This document shows, piece after piece, positions 1-14,000 of a stretch of 64,000 nucleotides of DNA; within the stretch, counting starts at the first letter, position 1, and each line of letters begins with the position of its first letter. The notes under the pieces are model-generated. The model made no database searches, had not been told where the DNA came from, and saw only the letters and a list, made by a program, of their open reading frames with translations. Location of the stretch: positions 23,011,148 to 23,075,147 of the forward strand of contig NC_090706.1 of assembly GCF_040954835.1 (NCBI RefSeq), read 5' to 3'. The translations under genes were made by a program, and so were the position numbers. Origin of the DNA: Lepisosteus oculatus. Its lineage: Eukaryota; Chordata; Actinopteri; Semionotiformes; Lepisosteidae.

Positions 1-1104
1 TATAGACCTTTTGTATATTATTGCTTCAATGAATATTTTTAAACAGTATGTGAAAGTGTTTTAGCCTCTCCTTTCAACATAAATGGATACTGAGAAACTA
101 TTTGGTGACTGTGTGATGACTATAGCTCTAACCCTGCTAGGACTTGGTCATGACCGCTCGGGCACCTCCTTCTTCAAAGCCACACGGCAACACTCCCCAG
201 ACAGCAGAATTGTGTTATGGCAAACCAGTAGGTATGTGGCACTATGAGAGTTTCATAGAGTTAATAAAGCCCTGTTACACATACAAGAAATATTTTTTGA
301 GAGTGAAACAATATTGACCGATATTACGTACTGTACTTTGATTTAATGTTTTGATTTTTACAATAATTAGTAATTTTCAGAAACCAGGCAAATCCGGACA
401 GGCACTAATTAATATATTGCTCTACTCACAGTTGGGAGCTTATGAAGCAATTTGTGTTCTTCAAGGGCATCCACAAAGAGAAACCCCTAACAGCCCTATA
501 AAAAGATATCATGCAAGCTTTGAAATTACAAAGACATTGTTGGAACCTTTATTCTTTAAAAACATATTAATTTCAAAGAACGCTTCCTAATAAGCCAATA
601 TTTTTAGGAGACCATATTTAAGTAGTTCAAACGTTCGATTTCTCTGTGCATCTTATCTCCTACTTCCCTGAGAAATTGCATATTGGATTATGGCTGTAAT
701 TAGGCAGTGGTTACAGGGCTGGAAAGTTCTTTTGAAACCAAATGCTTTAAAGGCTAATCAGAAAATATGCCAGTTATTGTAAAGGATGCAATCGGATTTG
801 AAGAAGAAGCCAGAAGAGTGATGGGTACAATACAGTTGAAACACTTGGAAAAGTTTTAACCGAATTAGTTCCTTGAAGGAACTAAAACCCATGCTTATCT
901 CAGTCTACTAGCTTAATGCAATTAGAGCTGTTTATGCATAGAAATTATTAAATAGAACCAGGTTAAAGAAAATGTGCAATAAAAAATGCAAATGACATGA
1001 ACTACCACCTGTAAATTACTTGAGTGAATGAAAGGATTGAAATCTTCCTATTGGCTGACTTTTTAAATATTCTATGCAATGAGCTGAGTCCAAGGTCTTT
1101 ATGC

Positions 1105-1170
1105 AATTGCAAGGTCTGCAATTTCCCTCACGGGATCAATAAAGTATCTATCTATCCATCTATCTATCCC
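1105..1170 (+). mobile_element. LINE 3' tail ending in (ATCT)n
   Basis: TCCCTCACGGGATCAATAAA followed by GTATCTATCTATCCATCTAT is the 3' end and tail repeat seen in fish CR1/Rex-type LINEs. Confidence 0.6.
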
Positions 1171-2920
1171 AGCACTTAGCATCCCAATTGTATTATAAAC
1201 AGTCTTTAATAAAGTGTTCATTACCAGCAATTCCTTTCACCTCCTATGAACAGTTTAATGCCCTTCAAAATATTATTGAAATACTTATCAAACTACAAAT
1301 CTTGGAGGTACAATATGTAATAAACTTAAAGACAACTCTGCAGAATTGTCTAGAGCTAGACAGACAATTCTAATCTCATGACTCTCTTGTTTCTTGTGGA
1401 TCAGTTCACAATACAGGATGTGATGATCCCTGAAGAATAAGATGTAGAAGGAGCACAGAAATGTTCAGCAATCTATTATAATAAATGTTCAGTGGCCAAA
1501 GACCTCCCCATTTAGCTTCCTATAATAAACAGCAAAAACATTTTTTCAGTATGGATTCCGCAAATTTACATTTTCATGGAAAGACCTGCAACAGCTTTCA
1601 TAAAAATACCCAACACATTAATTGAAAATGTATCCCTTGATATTAACCTAAAATACTCCCCAATTCATATTCTGAGGAAATGTATAATATTAGGGGGGAC
1701 TAGTACTTAGGAGCCATACTACAGTTAACTAAATATCAGAGGCAAACATGAATTTTAAACAGGTAGCATTTCCTAGATTTTCACAATACCTATTCTTTAG
1801 AAAAACACTAAAGAAAACAGCTCAATAAAGTTCATTTTGACAAGGTGCTGTCTTTGATTTCTTTTTAGTTCAGTAATTCTAGTATCTAAAAATAAGCTCA
1901 TTCCTGAATGCTTTATTATTTAAAATGTGAAGATAGGGTTGCCATGGAGCACTGTTGTCTTGGTTACAAACAATCACGCAGACATGTGAAGACTGTAGTG
2001 CTGTTTTGCTCTCTTTTAACATCTTCTTTACCATATAAACCAAAATAATCCTGTTTCTATAAAGTGTAAGAAAAATTCTTATTTAGTAGCCTATCTCCCC
2101 CGTGTATAAAGGCTTAATAGAGACTAAACCCATACAGTACATTGCATTCCAAATCATAACCCTCATGTTGGCTCAATGAAGAGTACTGTAGAATACAAAT
2201 ATGTAAGCAAAAGAACAAATTCCCAGAGTTTCCATATTCTGCTACAATACTGTATGTGTGGGTGTCTCTGCAGGTAAGCTACACAGTAAGCTTATATTAA
2301 GTCAAAAATTGAATTGAGATTCCTCTTTTGGCAGACTCTGCAAAAAACACATTCAACCCATTTATAGTACATTTATTCTACTACAGGATTTTTTATGTTT
2401 TGGGGTATTAGAAATGATGCCCTGTTTATTATGGTTGATTAAGAAATAACTGGCTGTGTTGAATGGTTTTCTTTCTTAAAATACACACAAGTTGACAGTT
2501 GACAATTCATGCTAAATAATAAGGAAGCAATGAAATAAACCAATGTTTTTTTAACATAAAGCTTAAGAACAAATGCAACACTTATTGTATAATCTTATTG
2601 TCTCTGATAATAAGTAAATAAAAGGCTGTACCTCTGTACTGAAGACAGTACAGATGACTTTATATTTCACAGTTTTGAATATTTTGCTGTAAATTAAAGT
2701 GCAGAAAACTATCCTAAAGAGAAATTTTAGTTATGCAGCTAAAATCTGAAGAAAAAAAACCTTGGATGATAAAGATCTGTTTCTGAAAGAAAAATGTTCA
2801 GTGCAGGACCTCATTAAATATTAAGATGGCCAATAGGGAGGAAAAAAATGAACCACAGATACTGGATTCAAGGTACTAAGTCAAGGTAATTGGTGCTAAT
2901 ATATTTACTTAGCCTAAGTT

Positions 2921-3215
2921 CCATCAAACCATTTTCTAACTGCTTCATCCAAATCAGAGCCATGGGATCTCAGCAAGCAATGGGCAAAACATTGGATACA
3001 CCCTGGATTGGTTACCAGTCCATTTCAGTGTAGACACACTCATAGCAGGGCCAATTTTCCCAGAAGCTAATAAACCTACCAGCAAGTCTTTGGAATGTGA
3101 GAGGAAACCAAAGCTCTAGGACAAAGACTACGTGAACATAGGAAGAGCATATAAACACCACTCAGCTCCAGAATTGAGCCCAGTGCCCCAGTGCTACAAG
3201 GCAGTAATGCAAAAC
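2921..3215 (+). repeat. Dispersed fish repeat (family A), diverged
   Basis: Shares the order CCATTTTCTAACTG, CACCCTGGATTGG, CAGGGCCAATTTTCCCAGAA, CTTTGGAATGTGAGAGGAAA, AATTGAGCCCAGTGCC and CTACAAGGCAGTAATGC with the copies at 8474 and 57430. I know this pattern as a widespread vertebrate repeat but do not recall its formal name. Confidence 0.75.
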
Positions 3216-4154
3216 ACTTCCCAACATTGCAACCTACACAGCCTAAATTCTAAAACAGAAATAGATTTGGAGATTTCCCCTGCAAATTCTGGTAAACTTA
3301 GAGCATTGTGAAAACTTGTATAACTATGTCCTCACTGTTGGTTCACAGCAACTGCTAAAGCATTTATTTGGTATGGAAAATGTTAAAGATAAGCTGCAGC
3401 CTAAAAGAAACCTTAAGGACTCATTAAGACACACAAGTAATAACAATAACAAGAAAGCATTGGGGACAGGGGGAAAATGATTAATCCATTATTAAATGAC
3501 ATTTAATAATATTTTAAATGTTTAAATGACAATAATTTATACACACATGTATGAGCATTTGTATATATAAATAATTTATAGCTTATCATCCTTTGCTGCC
3601 GAAGGAGTTTAATGTATGTTGATTTAAAAAGGCATACCAAGGAAGAACGCTGACAAATAAAAAACCTGTTGTGAAAACACAGCGACATCTGCTGGAAACA
3701 GATGGGTACCAGTGAACACTACTAAATCAGCCAGTTCTATGCTGAACTAAAATAAAAAAAATATGACACAATCTAAATCGCATCTAAAATGTATTAAATC
3801 TAGCAACATAATTTAATATATAATTGGTCTTTCATTATTAGAAATGAATCACTTATGTATTAGACATTAATTATCTTACATTTAGAATGTAAACAAAGTG
3901 AGGAAGGTCTTCACAAGAATTCTAGTCTCTAGTCTCTCCAGTTCTCTGAACCTGCAGGCAGTCAAATAATTACCATTTCATCTCCAAAAAAATTTCACCT
4001 ATCAATAAGTCAACAAACCCTGGCACCTATTTCATTACCATAAAGTGTCTTTATGAAATGAGAACATTTAATGTCAATGTGTCTGCCACAGCAGGAGCCA
4101 GTCTTTAGTAAAAATAGTTTTTTTCTCAAATGAAACTTTTTGCAATTCACAGAT

Positions 4155-4169
4155 AATAATAATAATAAC

Positions 4170-4211
<42 letters not shown>
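4155..4211. repeat. (AAT)n microsatellite
   Basis: Nearly pure AAT repeats with one ACA interruption. It is the tail of the SINE fragment that follows on the minus strand. Confidence 0.9.
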
Positions 4212-4330
4212 TGCTTACACTTATATAGCGCTTTTCTGGATACTCCACTCAAAGCGCTTTACAGGTAATGGGGACTCCCCTCCACTACCACCAATGTGCA
4301 GCATCCACCTGGATGATCATTGCTCCATGC
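4205..4330 (-). mobile_element. Truncated 5S-SINE tail
   Basis: Contains GCTTACACTTATATAGCGCT and AAAGCGCTTTACAGGTAATG, then CATCCACCTGGATGATCATT, the 3' part of the same SINE family, adjoining the (AAT)n run at 4155-4211, which is its tail. Confidence 0.8.
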
Positions 4331-7300
4331 TAGATAGAACACTGACAAGCTCACTAATTTGAGTTATAAATCAGCACAGACCAGACCAGGAAGGGTGGTC
4401 CTGGAAGTTAAACTTGATGTAAATTTCACCAGTCCATATTTTCTAAAAAACAAAAGAAGAAGGTGTGAATTTATTTAAATGCCCCAGTTGTTCTCACGTG
4501 TTTGATGTTTCGGTATACTCTGAAACATGCACATACTGTACTGTATAAAGGTTTGTTACAGAATTGACAGGAAGGTTTCTCACATTCCATGATATTTTTC
4601 TTGTCACTAGAGGGCACACAGCTCACTGGTTAAATAGGTTCAGTTCTCTGTAGACATACTGTACTATAAGCTATAAGCATGTAAGAAATACTGTAAACAG
4701 TAAACTGTAAACAAGGAGCCCATCTGCTCATTTAAACATTTTGGTTATATATATATACAATATAAATCTGATTTGTGGATTTTTGCCATTTAATTCAAGG
4801 TAGTCAAGGTATCAGTTTCAATGTTGCTGGTGTGCTCGATTCAGATTCTCACCACTATTTATATTAAAAAAACGTGTTCTTAGTCATACAGTGTCATAGT
4901 CATAGTCCCAAAAGGCATTGCCAGGATATGAAGCCAAAATTTGATGTTTACTTGTGAGGCGATTAAGTCCATTCAATTTTCAATTTCTAAAAATGTGATA
5001 GTTACATCATATAGCTTGACTTTTAACTTCTATTTCAGTGCTCCTCTTTGATGAATCTGTACTATGTTCAAAACTGATCATTGTACTTTTGCATAGGTTT
5101 GGACAAAACTAGCATCATATGTTATATAATATGTTAATTTTAAGAGTGAAATGTGATTCCATACTGATGGGCAGTGTCGTCTGAGTCAGTTTGACTGAAC
5201 ATGTTTATAGGTCCTTGTTGTAGCGCCTAAGATATAATAATAAACAAGGCTTTCTGAGCAATGAAGTCACGTTTGCTTTCATGATTGGCTTCATTTCCTG
5301 AAAGCCCAAAGATGTAACACAGTTAATGTGGGACTTCTCATTTTCCAGAAAGCTCTTTTCATTCAATTGAATGGGGTCAGGGCTATTGACAAATAGATTA
5401 AAAGCTTTTAGAAATAATTAGAATTTAGATAAATACAGAGTTAGTCTGCATCACCATCAAACACTTTTGGTCTGCACAACAAAAATGGCCTGGCAAGAAT
5501 CAATTTTGGATTCCCTTCTGCTTATGTGTTATATGAAGCTGTTTCCTGTTTTTCTTACAATATTCAGAAGGATTTAATCAAGAAAAAGATAGTGGTGCTT
5601 TAAGTTAACATTCTGTTTAATAGTGGGGTTTGTAAAGTTTTGAGTTTCTTCTTAACCTGCAAAAATGAAACAAATGGTTTTCCTTTTTGCTGAAACTGCA
5701 AAAGGATATCTTGAAATCAATGGTATTTGAGTGATACAGTATATCTTGCATCACAAAATATCTTCAGGATTATTTTGAATTTTTAACTGTGGTGCTGATA
5801 AAATTGTGCTGTACTTTTTCATTGATTGCTATTTAATCCAGAGCACAATTTTGTAAGCATCCATCCATAACTGAAACCAACATTTACATCTACACAGAAA
5901 TTGAAAATAAACAAACTGAAAGGAGTCATCTTTTATTAGTCTATTAATGGGGTTTCTTTTCTTGTGTTGGGGCAGGTTTTGATATCCAACACATTCCATC
6001 TTTCATAAAGCATGTGTGACTTTTAAATCAAGGATTAGGAATCGATCTAGAATATACTGTACTGTTAACAGACGTTACCCAACCATATGAAAAGGACACC
6101 AGGCATGATCTACAAGTCTCGTGAAAGTGACAAGGCAGTCTATGCTTTCTGCCTGTCAGGTTCTTTCAAGTTTCCATACTATTATACAGTATGCAGGAAC
6201 AGAAATTCAGTCACAGTGTTTGTAAATTTTTATTGCAGTTTTAAGCATTTTGCATTTGGAAGAGGGCTATAGTGACCAACATGCATAAAAAAGCCTGCTG
6301 ATTTCATGTCTGCAATAATGTCTCACTGCTTGCAGCAAATGAAATGAAACCCTCTGTGGGATCAATATATCTCTGTACATCAGCCAGGACTGGCTCATAA
6401 ATTGAACTGGCACTGAGACAGAGAACTGAAGAAGACTCCTCTTAGCGTAATGTATAGTAGTTCAAAAGTTTAACACATTGAGTACCCACTTTATTACCTC
6501 AAATCCCTTTATGGAAGAAGGATACACTGTCAATAATTGTAAAATAAAAAAGAGTACATTAGGGAAATTGCATTCCCTGAAATCCTACTGTACTGTGCTA
6601 ATTATAGTGAAGGACACAGAGACGGTTTGTTCTTGCACGTGTCTCCTGTTGCCTTGTATCTGCCTTGTATCTGCCGCAGTCCATCCCCCACGGTGAAATT
6701 TTACTGTCCAGTTATTGATGAACAAGGGAGAGGAGAGATGGCTACTGAGGAACTAAGGATGTGGGCTGCAGTCCAAGGAATTGCATTGCTCTGAGTTCAG
6801 TAGCAAAGTGTTGGTGAAAAATACTCTGGGAGATTGGTTTTGCAACATCCCTGCCGTCTCTCGCCACCTCTCATGAAGGGCTTATGTGGAAAACCTCATC
6901 ATCGGGTCATACAGAAGATAAACTTTGGGAATGGAAGTAAAACCTTAGGATTTCTGCCGAGTTTCAACAGGACTGTATTATGGGACTCACATGCTTCAAA
7001 TCCTGGAAATACGAGAGTGCCACCCATCAAGGTAAGCTTGTATGTCACAGCTGCAAAACAGTTTCTGAAATCCATGGGATTCAATAGACGTGAGGAAGTG
7101 AACTATTGCCTTTTTGCACAGTGAATGATTCAGTCATGGTCTTATTCTATACACATTTATATTAAAAAGAGATCATCCAGGTATAGGAAAGGCATTATAT
7201 GAATCAGAAGCCAGACACATTGTATTAAAAAGGCCAATAGAGAGAAAATAAAGAATATTGCATGGAGGTTAACATAAAATCAACACTACAACAAAAGAAG

Positions 7301-7689
7301 AGTAAAATAGTTAATGTATTAAATTTAATAAATCACTCAGGTGTTCACTGAAGAAGAAACAGGTATCCCTCAGGGAAAACAAAGAAAGTCCTATTTTAAT
7401 AGCATTTCCATACAAGGGACAGACATGTTACCAGACGGTCTTAAGAAACATATCATCAAGTCATGACAATTGTCTATAAATTGTACATGAATAAACAGGT
7501 TATTCACAGTCAGAACTGCACAAAGTAATAACTTCTTTAGATGTAAGGTTGTAGAAATGAAATGAGAGCTAAACTTGAGGATCATCTACTATATGGAAGT
7601 AGTATCCAAGGTATTTCTTGCTTAGCTAACATGTTAGCATTCTTTGAAAAATCAACAGTAAAGGACAAAGATATATTGGAATATACTGG

Positions 7690-8160
7690 AATAATATCAT
7701 AAATGGAGAATCACAGGGAACTGTTTTAGGACCACTGCTATTATTTTGTATCAGTGATCTGTATTCTATTATAATTAGTTAACCTGTCAGGCTAGCAGAT
7801 TCCACAATAGTGGTGTTAGCAAATACTACATAAAATCCAAAAGATTTAAGCAATATTCAAAACAGGATAAATATCTCACAGACAACATTTAATGTACATA
7901 CAGTACCTGTATTAGGCTAAACTAGAAACTACAGGATAAAAATGGGGAAACTGCATTTTTGAAGAAACTACCTATGTATGGCAAATACTTCAGGATGTTG
8001 TTGACATTTACATCTTTTAGACAATGTAGGCAAGTGGTAAAAATGCAAAAAGAATGTTAGGCTACATAGTTAAAAGTAAACAGTTTGAATGACAGGATAT
8101 TGTTAGAATTATACTACACACTACTAAGACTTGCACTACCTTGGGCACAGTTGGTCACCA
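7690..8160 (+). mobile_element. Decayed non-LTR retrotransposon fragment
   Basis: GGGAACTGTTTTAGGACCAC followed by TGCTATTATTTTGTATCAGT translates as GTVLGPLLFCISDL, a reverse-transcriptase motif (PQGTVLGPLLF type). The following bases resemble the end of the same ORF (AAAAAGAATGTTAGGCTACA, GGGCACAGTTGGTCACCA). Many stops. Confidence 0.6.
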
Positions 8161-8473
8161 TAAGCTCTTCTATCACTTGATCTCTAGCATGAATGAGCTA
8201 CCTGTAGGAATCAAGTCTCACAACATTCTCTTAAGCTGTACATTCATCAAGATTCCCAGACAGTAGAAGCAGTAAGCAGTAATAGAAAAACTAAAGCAGA
8301 TACCTAATGCTCAGTGGAGCTCTTATCTACCTTGCTCCACAAGCCCTATGTAAGCAGTCAGTGGACCAATCCCTTTGTTGATGGTCAAGGTAAAGTTTCA
8401 CTTTGATAGACCATTTTTGTACCTTTAGGCTGAGAACCATGCCTTCACAAGTCTTCATCCTCCCATTTTTCCA

Positions 8474-8760
8474 GTCACCCATTTTCTAACTGATTCTTTC
8501 AATTCAGGGTGATGGGGAGGCTGGAGGCTATCCTAGCCAATAGAAGATGCAAGGCAGGGTACACTGTGCACTCTCACATCTGAGGCCAATTTTCCCAGAA
8601 GCCATTTATCCTATCAGTATGTCTTTGGACTGTGGGGGGAGATCAGAAAACCCAGAAGAAACCAACGTGAACATGGGGAGAGCATACAAGCTCCATGTAG
8701 ATAGCTCCCCAAGTATAGAATTGACCTCAGGACCTCAGTGCTGCAAGGCAGCAACATTTG
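8474..8760 (+). repeat. Dispersed fish repeat (family A)
   Basis: Same family as 2921 and 57430: CACCCATTTTCTAACTG, GCCAATTTTCCCAGAAGCCA, GTCTTTGGACTGTGGGG and CAGTGCTGCAAGGCAGCAAC. Confidence 0.78.
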
Positions 8761-8764
8761 CCAC

Positions 8765-8966
8765 TTTCTTCCTCTTTCATTTTTACTTTTCCCAAATCTT
8801 GGTCCCACCACATGAGATTAGCTCTCCCTTATATATCTCTTCCATTGTCTTCTGGCTTTTTCTCTTTCTGTATTGTAACGTCATGTATTGTCCCACAGCT
8901 CTGTTAAGTGCCTTGGGGCAACCTTGTTGTGAAAGTCGCGATATAAAAATAAATTGAATTGAATTA
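8765..8966 (+). mobile_element. LINE/SINE 3' tail with GAATT repeats
   Basis: TTAAGTGCCTTGGGGCAACC, TTGTTGTGAAAGTCGCGATA, TAAAAATAAATTGAATTGAA is a typical fish L2-type 3' tail. It ends exactly where the Tc1 element at 8969 starts, so the Tc1 inserted into or beside it. Confidence 0.7.
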
Positions 8967-8968
8967 TA

Positions 8969-10532
<1,564 letters not shown>

Positions 10533-10689
10533 TATATACAGGTCCCCAGAAACATAGGACATTCAATTAATCCAGTGCAACTATCAATTGGCCCCCTGAC
10601 AACCACATAGCATCCTAGTATTTGTATAATCAACCAGAAAGATGTAGATGAGAACTAAGAATATTGTGGGCTTATAATATATACTCTAT

Positions 10690-10820
10690 TATCTTGTCCC
10701 CTACACTGTCACAGACGTCACTGAGAATATTATGTACAATTATGGTCACCATGGTACAGAAAAACAATTGCTGCCCTGGAATCTGTTCGGATACAGGAGC
10801 AGCCAAATATGTTACAGGCC
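10690..10820 (+). mobile_element. Decayed non-LTR retrotransposon fragment
   Basis: TATTATGTACAATTATGGTC, then ACAGAAAAACAATTGCTGCC and CTGGAATCTGTTCGG correspond to the same ORF end as at 7690-8160 (pattern C-Q-F/L-W-S-P...LE.VQ). Interrupted from the other fragment by the Tc1 insertion and repeats. Confidence 0.5.
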
Positions 10821-10899
10821 TTAAATTTTCAAAAGGCTTTAACAAAGTCACCCCGATGAGATAAAACTACAGCACACCAGTGGAAGCTATGGAGAGTGC

Positions 10900-11065
10900 A
10901 TTTACATATTAATTTATTTGGCTGATGCTTTTATCTAAAGCAACTTACACTGATACTCATTTTTACAGCTGGGTATTTTACTGGAGCAATTCAGGTTAAG
11001 GACCTTGCTCAAGCATACAATAGCACTCTCTCACCTGGGATTTGATCCCAAAACTTTACAGTTAC
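10900..11065 (+). repeat. Dispersed fish repeat (family B)
   Basis: TTATTTGGCTGATGCTTTTA, AAAGCAACTTACA, ACAGCTGGGTATTTTACTGG, AAGGACCTTGCTCAAG and CTGGGATTTGATCCCA form a pattern very common in fish intergenic DNA. A second, weaker copy is at 54184-54350. Confidence 0.75.
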
Positions 11066-14000
11066 ACAGTGTGTTTGAAATGGAGCTCCTTTAACATATT
11101 ATTTACAGTATTTAAAACAGTCTTTCATAAAAATTCACTGATCCAAAAATGCCAAGACATTAGGGTCAAGCTGAGCAGCATTGTGAATATGTTCATTTAA
11201 AAACATCCAGACTTTGCACTGTCAAATTAGATTATTTTTTAATTCCTTTAAATGCTGTAAATCAGTAATTATTTATACTGTACTTTCTACTGAATCATGT
11301 TTGAAATCTGTCCAAAAACATTTTATTGTAAATTTTCTGTTTGTTAACTTTTATTTTATTTATTATTTTAATCTTATTATAACTTTTTATCATCACTTAA
11401 CAAGCCTAGTTTTTTAAGCACCAATGTTACTGTTGTACCTATATACTGTAACACATACATTTATTTTTGCCTTTAAGTGTGTATGTAGAAATGTATAAAT
11501 TGTTATGAGGCCTTTAATGAAGAACCTGATGTTTCATTTGTGATGGAATATTACATATACTGTATGTGTTTAAATTATATTTTCTTTTATTATTCAATAC
11601 GACATAATTATTAAACAACATTAGGAATACATAAAAGAATGGGATAATTATTGCGTTATTGTAAGTGATAATTATTAATATTTTATTAAACATTATTACA
11701 TTATTTAAAAATCAATTTTCTTAATTATCTGTGAACGGCACGGTATGATAATTCCAATTACAGAGAAAACGTAAACCAGATAAGCATTTTTAGCTGAACT
11801 AAACTAAAATGTTTTTAGACAATGTGATTTGGGAGGGAAATATAGTCAATATACAGTACACTGGCAACATCTGCTGCTTAGGTTTGTCTTATAAAAACAA
11901 GATATGGCAAGAAATGATATAGGAGGTGTATATATTTTTGTAATTGTTTCAAATATGTCTACTAGTACTGGACATAAAATTTACAACGAATTCTATCAAT
12001 ATGACCTGGGAAAACTGGCTTATATTCTGACGCCAACTGGAAAATGTCTTAGCCTGTATCAAACTCTTTAATGGAGGCACAAGAAAGCCATACCCCCTTC
12101 ATTACCGTAAAGTTAAATGGCTTGTGATTTATTACCAGACAGGCTGTGGAAGGATGCACTTATGATAAAAAGACTATGTCAATAACACATGACTTTAGAA
12201 ATGAGTTATAAACAGTAAGGATACATACAGTCTGTCCTGACAATAAATGAAAGTGAATAAATCAAAGCAAGAGTACAGGACGAGATGGAAAGTGAAACTA
12301 GGTTTCCTTAGTTTTAACCTTCTCTGGATACAGAAATCATTGGCATATATTGCTGATTTATAGAACATTTATTAGCCCTACTTCCTTACATTGATCTTTG
12401 GTGATACCATCATTTTCCATGTGCAAAACATACTGTAGAATAAACTAGGCAATGTACAGTATCTGTTTTGCATCCCTGACAATTAAAACTCCTCAAAAAT
12501 GACCTGAGGTCATATGTTTTTTTATCTGACTGAATTTGAAATACAGGACAGTGGAGAAAATCAGTTAACTAGCTCTGTCAGTATTTTGCCTTTCCTTGAC
12601 TAGCAATGTAAGAAAATGAATTGTAAAAGAAAATCAGTTTGTGGTCTGCAGTTCCTCAAATTTTTGTATTCCACAAAAAAAAACAAGAATAAAACAAAAT
12701 GACCGTTGTTGAATAATTCATTACTGAATATGTGGAGATATGACAGTAATACATCTCAGGCGATATGTTGTTTAACTTTTATACATCATGCTGAATGACA
12801 CATTTACATTCAAAAGCCATTGGATATTTCATACTGTATGTACAGTAGCTGTTGCTGCTTCTGCAGGCAGGAACACATTTCACTAATATAACAGATGGCT
12901 ATTATCCAGTGAATGCTTTCACAGCAGAAACTACCTGCACAGCTCATGAAAAATCTCTGTTAACTGTGAACAAATTAGGAAAGATATTTAAAAGGAATGA
13001 TATTTCTAAAACCATTTGAACCAAGTCCTAATTTGTCTCCAGCTATGATAGATGGTGTAGACCTTGCAATTTTTTCCTAAGCTTGCAAAAAATCTCATTA
13101 TTACTGAAGATCTATTCTGCACAGCATGCATTCTGTGAAAAGTAGCTGGAAGTGCCTCAAATTATACTATTTTCTCTTGAATTCAGGTTCCAAACACAAC
13201 AGATCTTGTATAGATCTGCATAGTTTTGTAATATACTAGTTAGCTAGTAAGTTAGTCATTAAGTGTTTTAATTTTGTATTGTGCATTTTGCCTTGGTTTA
13301 CATTTTACATTACATTACAGTTTATTTTCTATGCTTGTCTTTTGAAGAAAGGCATAATAAACTCTGAAACATGTAAATAAACTCAGACATTGGGATATCA
13401 TTAATTTAATCAAAGCTGAGGAAACAAACCCAGAGAAAATTGACAAAGTGTTCTCTAATAATTGGAAATTGTAATTTTTTTATCTATTTAGGCAGGTTTT
13501 TAGGGCTTCTCGTTCATTCACAAGATTTCTAAGCATGTAGACAGCTCTTAAGATATTAGTCAATGGCTATCTACAGTTTTTGTTTTAATTTGCCTGGCAG
13601 CAATCCAGAGAAAGCCCTTGTTTTTGGCCTTTTGCAGCTGTGAGATGTTCTGGACTGGTTTGCAGGAAGTTAATTTGTGCACCATGGAGAACAGGAGACA
13701 CAGGGAAGATAGCATCAGACACTCTCACACACCTCTTATCTTCTTTCAGTAGTGGCTTGAGAACAATGCATGGCAGTACAAAAAAGCATTTCTGGCAATG
13801 TAAGTTGCAAACCCGTAAACATGCTAAAACTAAATTCCTTGACTCCCAAATGTGAGAGTCATTGGTTTTATAGTTCTGTTTACATCATACAAAAAGTTCA
13901 AATCATTTATATAATTTAGTTTTAGATTAGCAGCAGTGTATATTATGTGAGACTGTATGAAAATGACAAATTCAGGTATACTGTCCCATTGAGAAAGGAG

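Noticed and set aside
4010..4252. Open frame with a long Leu run on the minus strand
   Set aside because: The Leu run is simply the (AAT)n tail of a SINE read on the other strand.
6834..7124. Open frame on + with donor ATCAAG|GTAAGC and a weak KTLGFLP resemblance to the PH domain exon of ARHGAP24
   Set aside because: The exon would end in phase 0, while the next PH exon at 17588 needs one carried base. The resemblance is short, and far weaker than the conservation seen in the rest of the gene.
8547..8957. 136-codon open frame on +
   Set aside because: It lies wholly within a family A dispersed repeat and an L2-type LINE tail.
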